Shown: piece by piece, positions 1 to 6,706 of the stretch
Layout: each line of letters opens with the position of its first letter
Position numbering within the stretch: position 1 is the first letter of the stretch
Assembly (NCBI GenBank): GCA_030631875.1
Contig: DAOVKH010000020.1
Location: 1-13,718, forward strand
Length of the DNA stretch: 13,718 bases
Source of the DNA: Deltaproteobacteria bacterium
GTDB lineage: Bacteria; Desulfobacterota; GWC2-55-46; DRQE01
Direction of reading: 5' to 3'
Made by a program: the position numbers and the translations under genes
The notes under the pieces: model-generated
Database searches by the model: none
What the model was told of the DNA's origin: nothing
The model's input: the letters and a program-made list of their open reading frames with translations, nothing else

Positions 1-168
1 ATGTATCATCCGCGCTATATGAAAAGGTATGGCCGGAAAAAGAAAATCAGGATACAGATACTGTATGCCCAATACGATACCGAAGAGTATCTGGGCCGCG
101 AAGAGTATCATCGCGCCTACGAAGAACGGATAAGCTACACGCTGTGACTCATATTGAATCTTCATCAT
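1..168 (-). CDS. norB: Nitric oxide reductase subunit B, N-terminal part (runs off window)
   Basis: This is the first 56 codons of the catalytic membrane subunit of cytochrome-c-dependent nitric oxide reductase, which reduces NO to N2O in the inner membrane. The visible protein starts MMKIQYESQRVAYPFF, has a first membrane helix at about residues 14-36, then a YPDFLFP and PFHIARMIH stretch typical of the NorB amino end before the first haem-ligand region. The frame is open to base 1, so the gene is cut by the window edge, not truncated. The start is either ATG at 168 or the next one at 165; an AAGGAG site lies 5 or 8 nt upstream of these. It follows norC by 40 nt, the usual norCB order. The histidine ligands of the haem-copper family lie outside the window. 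Identity rests on this N-terminal pattern plus the norC neighbour. Confidence 0.9.
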   Translation of the reverse strand, partial: MMKIQYESQRVAYPFFVGAMILFAAQILFGIVLGIQYLYPDFLFPAIPFHIARMIH

Positions 169-208
169 CCAAACTCCTTAATTATTTTTTGTTGAAGCAA
201 GTACATAC

Positions 209-625
209 TTAGCCTTCTATATTAGGAGGCCAGTCATTTGTATCTACTTCATTGATCCATACAAAGAACTCAACGAGGCTGTCCACATCATGCTTCGAGA
301 GATCGAATTGCGGCATCTTCCTATCCACACCCCAACCTTGCTTTGAGGCAATCGTCAGAATATTCCTGACACCCTCAACACCCCGCCTTGCCACAACGTT
401 ACCGAGCTCCGGGGCGTAGTACGCACCTTCGCCAAGCAAGGTATGACAATCTATGCAGGCATGCTTTTCCCAGACCTTCTTACCCCAAGCCACCTCTTCT
501 GTGATATTCTCGGGATGCGTCCTCACGGGGTAAGATACGTGAGAGAGGTACGTCATCACCAGAAAGATCGCCATTGCGACGACCGTTCCCCCGATAAAGA
601 TATTTCGTGCAGAACCTTTTGTCAT
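209..625 (-). CDS. norC: Nitric oxide reductase subunit C (membrane-anchored cytochrome c)
   Basis: A 138-residue electron-entry subunit that passes electrons from periplasmic donors to NorB. It has an N-terminal membrane anchor at about residues 9-29, then a periplasmic cytochrome c domain with haem-binding CIDCH at 57-61, followed by the family signature TLLGEGAYYAPELGN, and a likely axial methionine in RKMPQFDLS (M104). Its length fits NorC, usually near 150 residues. I chose the ATG at 625 because a perfect AAAGGAGG lies 7 nt upstream. The same frame stays open to an ATG at 703, but that adds 26 residues (SLCGSRSSCW-type) unlike NorC and has no ribosome site. norB follows 40 nt downstream. 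A DNR/FNR-like box lies upstream. The gene lies outside the tRNA-linked islands, so it is probably resident chromosome. Confidence 0.95.
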   Translation of the reverse strand: MTKGSARNIFIGGTVVAMAIFLVMTYLSHVSYPVRTHPENITEEVAWGKKVWEKHACIDCHTLLGEGAYYAPELGNVVARRGVEGVRNILTIASKQGWGVDRKMPQFDLSKHDVDSLVEFFVWINEVDTNDWPPNIEG

Positions 626-677
626 CACTAAACCTCCTTTTATACTTTTACTCCAACAACTACTTCTACTCCCGCAA

Positions 678-719
678 AGACTACCACCGTACCTCCAGAA
701 CAAAAATGACCTGCATCAA
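678..719 (-). promoter_or_regulatory. Candidate NO/anaerobiosis-responsive promoter of norCB (Crp/FNR-family box plus -10)
   Basis: On the minus strand 719-706 reads TTGATGCAGGTCAT, matching TTGAT-N4-GTCAA at 9 of 10 defined bases. That is the DNR/NNR type of Crp/FNR-family site commonly found before nor and nir genes. If the box is centred at -41.5, the -10 hexamer should fall at 683-678; TAGTCT is there (3 of 6 matches to TATAAT), and the start of transcription would be near 671, giving a 46-nt leader to the norC ATG. The box and spacing are read directly. That an FNR-family protein binds is inference. Confidence 0.5.
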
Positions 720-746
720 GTCGCCTAACTCATGATCTCACCCACT

Positions 747-767
747 AAAAAGCCCCCTTACGGGGGC
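747..767 (-). terminator. Rho-independent terminator facing norC
   Basis: On the minus strand a 6-bp GC-only stem (GCCCCC/GGGGGC, loop GTAA) is followed by TTTTT. It would stop transcripts arriving from the right before the norC promoter. A weaker, partly decayed version sits at the matching place near 13468-13484, preceded on the plus strand by a run of A. Confidence 0.6.
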
Positions 768-782
768 CTATTTCGGTGACCA

Positions 783-803
783 ACTATACCATTACTATAC
801 ACT
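783..803 (+). repeat. ACTATAC-N4-ACTATAC phased repeat, copy 1
   Basis: Two ACTATAC heptamers start 11 bp apart and end in ACACT. An identical 21-bp copy lies at 13503-13523, and a copy with one substitution at 8787-8807. This copy is in the flank outside island A. Confidence 0.6.
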
Positions 804-820
804 TTAGGGGGTTGGACACA

Positions 821-856
821 AATAAGGGGCTACGGTATAGACCGTAACCCCTTATT
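821..856 (-). terminator. Long hairpin downstream of the tRNA-Phe fragment
   Basis: A 16-bp inverted repeat with a 4-nt loop (ATAG) runs from 821 to 856. The single imperfect pair is a G-U wobble in the minus-strand RNA and a C/A mismatch in the plus-strand RNA, so the minus strand forms it better. It is the counterpart of the tRNA-Phe terminator at 13543-13573 but its loop region is diverged. It probably now ends transcripts from the kinase operon. Confidence 0.55.
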
Positions 857-872
857 ATGATGGTGAAAAAGA

Positions 873-917
873 TGGTGCCTAGGGAGGGAATCGAACCCCC
901 GACACGAGGATTTTCAA
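873..917 (-). repeat. att copy 1: 3' part of tRNA-Phe gene (left end of island A)
   Basis: This 45-bp block is identical to bases 13581-13625 of the intact tRNA-Phe gene: CCA end, acceptor 3' strand, T arm, variable loop, 3' strand of the anticodon stem and the 7-nt anticodon loop. Directly after the loop (TTTTCAA) the sequence departs (ATCGATAAAG), so no anticodon-stem partner, D arm or 5' acceptor strand is present. It is not a working tRNA; it is best read as one end of an integrated element. Confidence 0.88.
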
Positions 918-1050
918 ATCGATAAAGACAAATAACGTAAGGGCTTGATTGTAGGTCTGGTTTCCCCTTTTACCTTAAAAATCAACCCGTTAAAGCCTTT
1001 CCATATTTTCCATCGAATACGGTATTTTCCGTCCTTTTCGCTATTTTTTG

Positions 1051-1068
1051 GCACAATTTTAGCACAGT
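1051..1068 (+). repeat. GCACA phased repeat, left inner arm of island A
   Basis: GCACA occurs at 1051-1055 and 1062-1066, 11 bp apart. The 18-bp string is identical to 8560-8577 near the other island end. The rest of the 918-1135 gap shows no gene I can support. Confidence 0.6.
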
Positions 1069-1135
1069 CAAAAACCCTCCATCTTACCTACATAGCTTAT
1101 CGCCTTAAACCGATCCGGACAACAAGTTCATAACT

Positions 1136-2998
1136 CTAAACAGCCAAAGCCTCATCCTTGTCTTGCGCCTGTGGTGTCTCGGAAGCACCCACCGATACGG
1201 GTATGGATATCGTAAAGGTCGTTCCTTTACCGATCGTACTTTTAACGTCTATCTCGCCGTTATGCTCCTTTATTATGTTATAAGAGACCGACAGGCCAAG
1301 CCCCGTTCCTTTGCCAGGCTCCTTTGTGGTGAAGAAGGGATCGAATATCTTGTTCATGGTTTTTTCCTCGATTCCTTCGCCTGTGTCGGAGATTTTGATA
1401 ATAACCATCTTTCTCTCGGCGTAGGTTCTGATAGTTATTGCTCCGTTTTCTTTTATGGACTGCGCGGCGTTAATTAGGATATTCATAAAGACCTGATTCA
1501 ACTTCATCGGCAGGCATTTTACCATAGGCAAATCCCCGTAGTCCTTGACGATTTCGGCCTTATACTTTAATTCATTCCAGACGATATTCAACGTGCTGTC
1601 GAGAGAAGAGTGTATGTCCACGAAGCTTCTTTTAGCATTGTCGGCTCTCGCGAAGTTTTTAAGATCCTGCACTATCTGATGAACCCTGTCGGCACCGTCT
1701 TTGGATTCTGCTATTAATTTGCCGATATCTTCTCTGACAAAATCAAATTGCATACTCTCTTTGATCTTCTCAATCTTATTTAGTGCCAATGGATAGCCAT
1801 TAATTCTTGCCTCATGCGTTACGGCCTCGTAACCTTTAAGGAGACAGAGTATATCTTCGACATATTCTCCCAAGGTTCTAATATTACTGCTGACAAAACC
1901 TATAGGATTATTTATTTCATGCGCAATCCCGGCGGCGAGATAACCGATAGAAGAAAGTTTTTCCGTTTGCACGACCTGAGCGTGAACTTCTTTTAATTCC
2001 ATGTTGGCTGTTTCAAGCTCCATAGTTCTTTCTCTTACCATCATCTCCAGATTTTTACTGTATCCTTCAATGCGCACATTGGATCTCTTTAAATCGGCTG
2101 TCATGGTGGCGTTATCTATGGCAATGGCTATTTGATTGGCTACGGTTATCAATGTATTCATGTCCGTCTCATTGAAGGTGCCGTCATTGGTTTTGTTTAT
2201 AACCTCAATGACACCTATGGTCTTGGCCTTTATGGATAGAGGTACCGCGATGAGGGACTTGGTTACAAAGCCCGTCTTATCATCTACGTCGTGACAGAAC
2301 CTCTTATCCTCGTTGGCATCCGGTATGAGCAAAGGTTCTTCTTTCTCGGCGACCCAACCGGCGATTCCTTCTCCGGATTTGATTCGACACTCCTTTACTT
2401 GCTCTCCCTTCTTACCCAAGGCCACGGTAAAGACCAGCTCGTTCGTCGTGTCGTCCAATAGGAGGATGGAGCAGGTCTCGGCTTGGAAGAGGTCTTTTGT
2501 CAGACCCATGATGTTTTCGAGCAACTCGTCTAAGACAAAGGTTCCTGAGATCGCTTTTGAGGTCTTTTCGAAGAGCTCAAGCTCTTTTACCCGCCCTCTA
2601 AGCTTGCTCATAAGGGCTACATTCTTATCGAAGAGGTTTTGATGTTCAAAGGCCTTCTCTATAGAACACAAGAGTTCCTCCGGTTGAAGAGGTTTTACTA
2701 TGTAGTCGTAGGCTCCGCCGCGGATTGCTTCTATAGAAGAATCAAGGGATGCCATGCCGGTCATTACGATAACGACCGGCGGTGAGGCGAGAGCTTTTAT
2801 CTTAGGGAGTATCTCAAGGCCGCTCTCATCAGGCATGACTATATCGAGTAATACGATATCAACCGGTTTTTTCTCTAAGGTATTAAGACCGTCCTTCGCG
2901 CACCTGGCCGTAAGAATATTATACCCGCCGTCTTTAAGGATATCCTTAGCGATATCTATTATGAGAAGATCGTCGTCGATTATCAGTACCGTCTTCAT
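1136..2998 (-). CDS. Receiver-GAF-histidine kinase (hybrid-type sensor kinase)
   Basis: A 620-residue soluble signalling kinase. Residues 1-120 form a receiver domain with acidic D8-D10, phosphoacceptor D52, T80 and K102. About 140-297 is a GAF sensor domain (RIKSGEGIAGWVAEKEEPLLIPD is typical; small-molecule or redox ligand unknown). About 300-345 is a coiled coil. The HisKA dimerisation domain has H360 within GIAHEINNP. The HATPase domain shows the N box (501-515), DTGEGI (538-543), FDPFFTTK (552-559) and GKGTGLGLS (562-570), so it should be active. There are no membrane segments, so it senses an internal signal or is driven by its own receiver. AAAGGAG lies upstream of the ATG at 2998. The gene starts 45 nt after the receiver-only regulator upstream, so the two are likely co-transcribed. 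No DNA-binding output is attached. Confidence 0.95.
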   Translation of the reverse strand: MKTVLIIDDDLLIIDIAKDILKDGGYNILTARCAKDGLNTLEKKPVDIVLLDIVMPDESGLEILPKIKALASPPVVIVMTGMASLDSSIEAIRGGAYDYIVKPLQPEELLCSIEKAFEHQNLFDKNVALMSKLRGRVKELELFEKTSKAISGTFVLDELLENIMGLTKDLFQAETCSILLLDDTTNELVFTVALGKKGEQVKECRIKSGEGIAGWVAEKEEPLLIPDANEDKRFCHDVDDKTGFVTKSLIAVPLSIKAKTIGVIEVINKTNDGTFNETDMNTLITVANQIAIAIDNATMTADLKRSNVRIEGYSKNLEMMVRERTMELETANMELKEVHAQVVQTEKLSSIGYLAAGIAHEINNPIGFVSSNIRTLGEYVEDILCLLKGYEAVTHEARINGYPLALNKIEKIKESMQFDFVREDIGKLIAESKDGADRVHQIVQDLKNFARADNAKRSFVDIHSSLDSTLNIVWNELKYKAEIVKDYGDLPMVKCLPMKLNQVFMNILINAAQSIKENGAITIRTYAERKMVIIKISDTGEGIEEKTMNKIFDPFFTTKEPGKGTGLGLSVSYNIIKEHNGEIDVKSTIGKGTTFTISIPVSVGASETPQAQDKDEALAV

Positions 2999-3043
2999 AG
3001 TCCATTCTCCTTTCGAGGTTAACTGGTTTTCCCAATGTTAGAG

Positions 3044-3559
3044 TTAAGAAAACAATAGGTCCTCTATTATAACGGCACCATATTCGTCCTTCTTGACATC
3101 TGTAATGCCCGGATATTGTTCTTCCAGGTTCTTTAGAGTTGCCCTTTGTTTTCTTACCGCCTTAGTGAGGATTACATTCTCCAGTAAAAGAGTTCTGTAA
3201 TCGAGTGATTGTTTTACCGTGAAGAGCAATTCTTTATCGTTCCACGGTTTGGTTATGAACCTATGAACTTCTCCTTTGTTGATCGCCGCCATTGTAGCCT
3301 CAAGGTCCGCATACCCTGTTAGCATAATGCGTATGGTATCCGGCGAAAGCTCCTTTGCCTTGGATAGAAAGTCCACACCTCTCATGCCGGGCATCATATG
3401 ATCCGAGACTACAAGGGAAATCTCATTTTCCTCTAAGATCTTTAAGCCCTCTTCGCCGCTCGAAGCGGTTAAGATATTGTAGTCTTCTTTTCTGAAGAGC
3501 CTTGTCATGGAACTCAAGATACTCTTTTCATCGTCTACGAATAGGATAGAATGTTTCAT
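3044..3559 (-). CDS. Receiver-domain response regulator without output domain
   Basis: A 171-residue protein with a complete receiver domain at about 1-122: acidic D9/D10/E11, phosphoacceptor D53 in VVSDHMMPG, T81, and K104 in HRFITKPW. That last motif resembles the receivers of RpfG-type regulators, but no HD-GYP domain follows. Residues 123-171 are a helical stretch and a tail, NLEEQYPGITDVKKDEYGA, seen as a tail in many delta-type receivers, with no known output. AAAGGAG lies 7 nt before the ATG at 3559. It is placed 120 nt after the surface-protein gene and 45 nt before the kinase gene, all on the same strand. A phosphorelay partner for the neighbouring kinase is the natural inference, not shown by sequence. 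Confidence 0.93.
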   Translation of the reverse strand: MKHSILFVDDEKSILSSMTRLFRKEDYNILTASSGEEGLKILEENEISLVVSDHMMPGMRGVDFLSKAKELSPDTIRIMLTGYADLEATMAAINKGEVHRFITKPWNDKELLFTVKQSLDYRTLLLENVILTKAVRKQRATLKNLEEQYPGITDVKKDEYGAVIIEDLLFS

Positions 3560-3607
3560 TGTCTTTCTCCTTTGATTGGTTATAGTTATTATTAAGGTTT
3601 TTTATTT

Positions 3608-3658
3608 GGCTCGCTTCTTCCACATCGTTATGTCAAATTGTCATGGAAGGAGCGAGCC
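3608..3658. repeat. 15-bp inverted repeat between surface-protein and regulator genes
   Basis: Arms 3608-3622 and 3644-3658 pair over 15 bp with one imperfect pair (G-U in the plus-strand RNA, A/C in the minus-strand RNA) around a 21-nt loop. On the minus strand, the direction of the adjacent genes, it is followed by an A-rich and not a T-rich run. It is therefore not a standard intrinsic terminator; an mRNA stabiliser or processing hairpin is possible. Confidence 0.5.
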
Positions 3659-3679
3659 TTCACGCGCTTTGTCTTTCAA

Positions 3680-6247
3680 CTACTGAAGCTCGTCGAAGAC
3701 GTTACCGCCTTTCGATCCCAATCTGCCTCCGCCCAGGTCGCTCGTAAAGACGACCGGATCACTTGTAGAGAGGGTCAGGTTCTCTTGAGAGTTATTCGAG
3801 ACACTGTTATCCTCCATGAAGAGTGTCGCTTCGACCCCCGAATCAGATATGGTCTCTCCGGCTACGAGTGATGAGTAGAGCCCTGACCAGGCGTCTTCAT
3901 AGTTTTTCAGGTAGAGACCATGACCGGTGTTGTTGTCTATGCGGTTAGCCTCAAAGGTATTGGTACTCTTTACGAATCTAAGAAGATTCCTTGCGTCACC
4001 GTGTATAGTGCTGTCCATCATGTATAATGCTGGCTCGAAGTTATTTTCTATATATACGCCTCCTCCGTTGCCATATATGGAACCCTGGTTGTTTGCCTCT
4101 ATAACGTTGCCTGTGAAGCAGTTGTTCATCTCAGAATTCATCAACCCTGAAATGGCGTCACCGCTAACCTCCACTTCATGTAAAAAGCCAAAGGTATTCA
4201 TGTAATTATTCACATTTACGCCGTAGGCGCCATACCCGTTAGAGCTATTTCCACTGATGTTGTTATCCGCAAAGGTGTTGGTTATGCTCGAAGAACCTAT
4301 GGTCGCCGCCACACTGTCGGCGTTCGTCCTTAAGCCCCTTACGTTGCTACTCATGTAATTCCAGAGAAAGATACCATCATAGGCGTGTCCCCTTACGGTG
4401 TTGCCTCTGAGAGTGTTCTCTACTGCGACGTCCGTGATGGTCGCTGTAAGGTCGGAAGATCCATAAGGATTCTTGGCGTTGATGTTCTGCCTGAGTGATA
4501 TACCCTCTCTTGCATTGTTTTCGACCAGGTTATTCGTTAAAGTATTCCGAAGGTTGATGCTCACCATCTCCGGAGCCTTTACTGAATTTGAGATATAGAC
4601 GCCCGTTGAGTTCCCCGATATTTCGTTGTTGACGAGTGTAGTATCTATATCTACATCGACTATGCTCGAAGAGGCATTCATAGTATTATTGATGGATATG
4701 CCGTTTCCGTCGTTACCTATGATGCTATTATTGGCAAAGTTGTATGAGAGGTTCACTCCCGATATATCCTCTGCGCCGCTATTGCCATAGTCGAGCAGCA
4801 CACCGTGCAGAGAATTGTTCTGTATAAGGTTGTCGTGGAGGTTCAGGCTCGTTACGTCATACCCTAATACCCCGTAACGTCCGTCCTGGAGGGCGAGGCC
4901 CATTACCTCGTTATTATCTCCAACCCTGATGCCTCCGTCTATTATGGGCATAGGTCCATTACCTCCAAGGCCCTTAAACGAATAGGCATCTCCCCAGAGC
5001 TTTGAGTTGTCGGGGAGGGTGAACGCTGGACTTTCGTATCTGTCGGCCGTGTCGTCGGTGCTTGATATGTATACCAAAAGGCCGCCGTGGTGGAAATGCT
5101 CGTTCGTGGATGCGGAGTTGAGATCGGTATACGGGTCTTCGAGTGTTCCCGACCCGCCTCCAACATTGTCAGCGTTGACGTATATCATATCAATATGGTG
5201 TTGCCCATCATGGTTTTGGCTCTCAAGGAGGGTGCTTTCAGGCGCTACTATATGGCGATCCCTTGTTACCTTCTCCGTCATCCTATCTCTGAGCGGACGT
5301 GAACCGCGCGTATCAGCATTCTTTGCCATTACAAAGGGGTTCTTGAATGAAAAGAGCGCCTCCATATCAAAGGGTATCTCTACATATCCGCCCGCGAAGG
5401 TATCAGTACCCCGAACGTCGTCGTTCTTTACCTCCAGGCTTAGATTTATAAATCTAAGCGGCCTTATCTCCATCCTGTATCTATTGCCTGATACATCGTT
5501 GTCATCGATAAAGTCCGAGTCGTAGTTGTAGGTTCCGGCATATGCCCTCGCCTCCATATACTCCGACACAAAGGGGACCAGTGCGCCGACCTCTACATCA
5601 TAGCCCTCCAGCGCCTCTTCATAGCCCTTGTACTGAAGAAGCGACGAAGAAGCGAACTCAAAGGTATCTATAGCGGATATGCGTTTTTTAGTGTCTCCAA
5701 ATGGTCTGTAGTAGTTGGCGCGAAGGTCAAAGTTCTCTGTAAGCGCCTCAAGACCTACGCCCCACTGCTTAAACTCATTGTCATACTCGCTCCTCATCGC
5801 ATCGTAGAAGAGGTTGGCGCCGAGTATGACCTTGTCCTTTACGAAGACCCTGCCGCCCAGGCCAAGGTTCTGCTCGTTAGAGCCTTTATCGTCCGTTCTG
5901 ACGATGGGGTTAAAGAATATCAGGCTGTTCTCGTCTCCCGTAATGGGAAGAAAGAGATCGACGGTAATGTCAGTTTCATTATCGCTCTCGCCGGCCATGA
6001 AGCCGGGCCTTGCTACGCCCTGCCATGTCTCGCTTGCATTCGCGCCGCCGATAAAGAACAGACTGATTACGAGGAAACAGACCGCAACGAAAAGGGTCGC
6101 CGCCAGGCCGACCTCATTACAGTCGCGTACTCTCTCCTTTCTGCCGGAGAGAGACCTTTGCCTGCACATAGTTAAAAGTGCTATTAGTACAAAGAAAGAT
6201 TCCTTGCCTACGTTATTTTCTCTTTGATTGCTTCTTGCCGTTTCCAT
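3680..6247 (-). CDS. Inverse-autotransporter-like surface protein with parallel beta-helix passenger
   Basis: An 855-residue predicted outer-membrane protein. A long basic leader with a first hydrophobic patch (17-27) precedes a signal core at about 46-66 and a likely cleavage after A71 (GGANA/SETW), so the signal is unusually extended. About 72-305 is rich in alternating strands (LGLGGRVFVKDKVILGANLFYD, residues 128-149, is typical) and resembles the inverse autotransporter (intimin/invasin) barrel. A linker, RMTEKVTRDRHIV (322-334), leads to about 355-830, a right-handed parallel beta-helix opening with IYVNADNVGGGSGTLEDPY and continuing in N-rich coils (NT[LF]xxNxIxxN...GIxIxN). No Ig-like domains, LysM or anchor follow. 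AGGGAG lies 5 nt before the ATG at 6247. It lies in island A amid regulator genes. Adhesion or polysaccharide binding is likely by family, but the ligand is unknown. Confidence 0.82.
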   Translation of the reverse strand: METARSNQRENNVGKESFFVLIALLTMCRQRSLSGRKERVRDCNEVGLAATLFVAVCFLVISLFFIGGANASETWQGVARPGFMAGESDNETDITVDLFLPITGDENSLIFFNPIVRTDDKGSNEQNLGLGGRVFVKDKVILGANLFYDAMRSEYDNEFKQWGVGLEALTENFDLRANYYRPFGDTKKRISAIDTFEFASSSLLQYKGYEEALEGYDVEVGALVPFVSEYMEARAYAGTYNYDSDFIDDNDVSGNRYRMEIRPLRFINLSLEVKNDDVRGTDTFAGGYVEIPFDMEALFSFKNPFVMAKNADTRGSRPLRDRMTEKVTRDRHIVAPESTLLESQNHDGQHHIDMIYVNADNVGGGSGTLEDPYTDLNSASTNEHFHHGGLLVYISSTDDTADRYESPAFTLPDNSKLWGDAYSFKGLGGNGPMPIIDGGIRVGDNNEVMGLALQDGRYGVLGYDVTSLNLHDNLIQNNSLHGVLLDYGNSGAEDISGVNLSYNFANNSIIGNDGNGISINNTMNASSSIVDVDIDTTLVNNEISGNSTGVYISNSVKAPEMVSINLRNTLTNNLVENNAREGISLRQNINAKNPYGSSDLTATITDVAVENTLRGNTVRGHAYDGIFLWNYMSSNVRGLRTNADSVAATIGSSSITNTFADNNISGNSSNGYGAYGVNVNNYMNTFGFLHEVEVSGDAISGLMNSEMNNCFTGNVIEANNQGSIYGNGGGVYIENNFEPALYMMDSTIHGDARNLLRFVKSTNTFEANRIDNNTGHGLYLKNYEDAWSGLYSSLVAGETISDSGVEATLFMEDNSVSNNSQENLTLSTSDPVVFTSDLGGGRLGSKGGNVFDELQ

Positions 6248-6309
6248 GATAGCTCCCTTATTTTTTGGTTTAATAAAAAATATCTACCCTTCCCCTGTTT
6301 CTTGATTAC

Positions 6310-6338
6310 ATTATGACTGGCTTGAAGAGACAGAACAA
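6310..6338 (-). promoter_or_regulatory. Candidate promoter of the surface-protein gene
   Basis: On the minus strand TTGTTC (6338-6333) and CATAAT (6315-6310) are separated by exactly 17 nt. The -10 matches at 5 of 6 and the -35 at 3 of 6. It would start transcription near 6303, about 55 nt before the ATG. Confidence 0.4.
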
Positions 6339-6524
6339 TCGGGTCTGAACTTGATTTTTTTGTAAAAAATAGGAGGATAAACTCTTAGATTATGGGGAGT
6401 ATCTTAGAGTAGATTCAAAGGGGGCTTACGAACTAAACCTTAGGGATTGGTCTTGAGTAGTCCTTTGTATCTATGCCGGAGTGTTGATAGGTGGAAGATG
6501 TATCGTTAAAACAATGGTATACAG

Positions 6525-6551
6525 AGAGGCTGCCACGGCGTGGCAGCCTCT
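6525..6551 (+). terminator. Perfect 12-bp hairpin, terminator-like
   Basis: AGAGGCTGCCAC and its exact complement enclose a 3-nt loop. On the plus strand it is followed by TATTGTT, a modest U tract. On the minus strand, where it lies 155 nt after the stop of the LuxR-type regulator gene, there is none. It may end the regulator transcript despite that, or a plus-strand RNA that I cannot otherwise identify. Confidence 0.5.
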
Positions 6552-6706
6552 TATTGTTCAGTACGTATCCTTGAGATTGTCCTACAGTAGGCTATGAGAG
6601 AAGTTCAGGCGAAGGGGAGTATCATAATAAACTTGTTTTCGGGGTCGCGCAATACAGGCGAGTTTCAGTGATTCGCAGGAAGATGGTCTTTTTATCTTTG
6701 GAAGTA

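Larger units (their letters stand above)
6248..6706. other. 459-nt intergenic region
   Basis: It holds the candidate promoter for the surface-protein gene at its left and a perfect hairpin at 6525-6551. I see no coding frame worth reporting. An AGGAGG at 6371-6376 is followed only by a six-codon frame. The stretch 6378-6520 has no feature I can name. Confidence 0.6.

Noticed and set aside
1..147. 48-codon plus-strand frame starting at base 1
   Set aside because: It lies antisense to the norB start, which has a matching protein sequence and ribosome site; the plus frame has neither.
626..703. 26-residue N-terminal extension of NorC
   Set aside because: No ribosome site at 703, unlike a perfect one at 625, and it would cover the likely transcription start.
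945..1133. 62-codon plus-strand frame ending TILAQSK...
   Set aside because: No start signal and no protein similarity beyond the TILAQ string also found in the integrase remnant; treated as part of the GCACA repeat, though an integrase scrap is possible.
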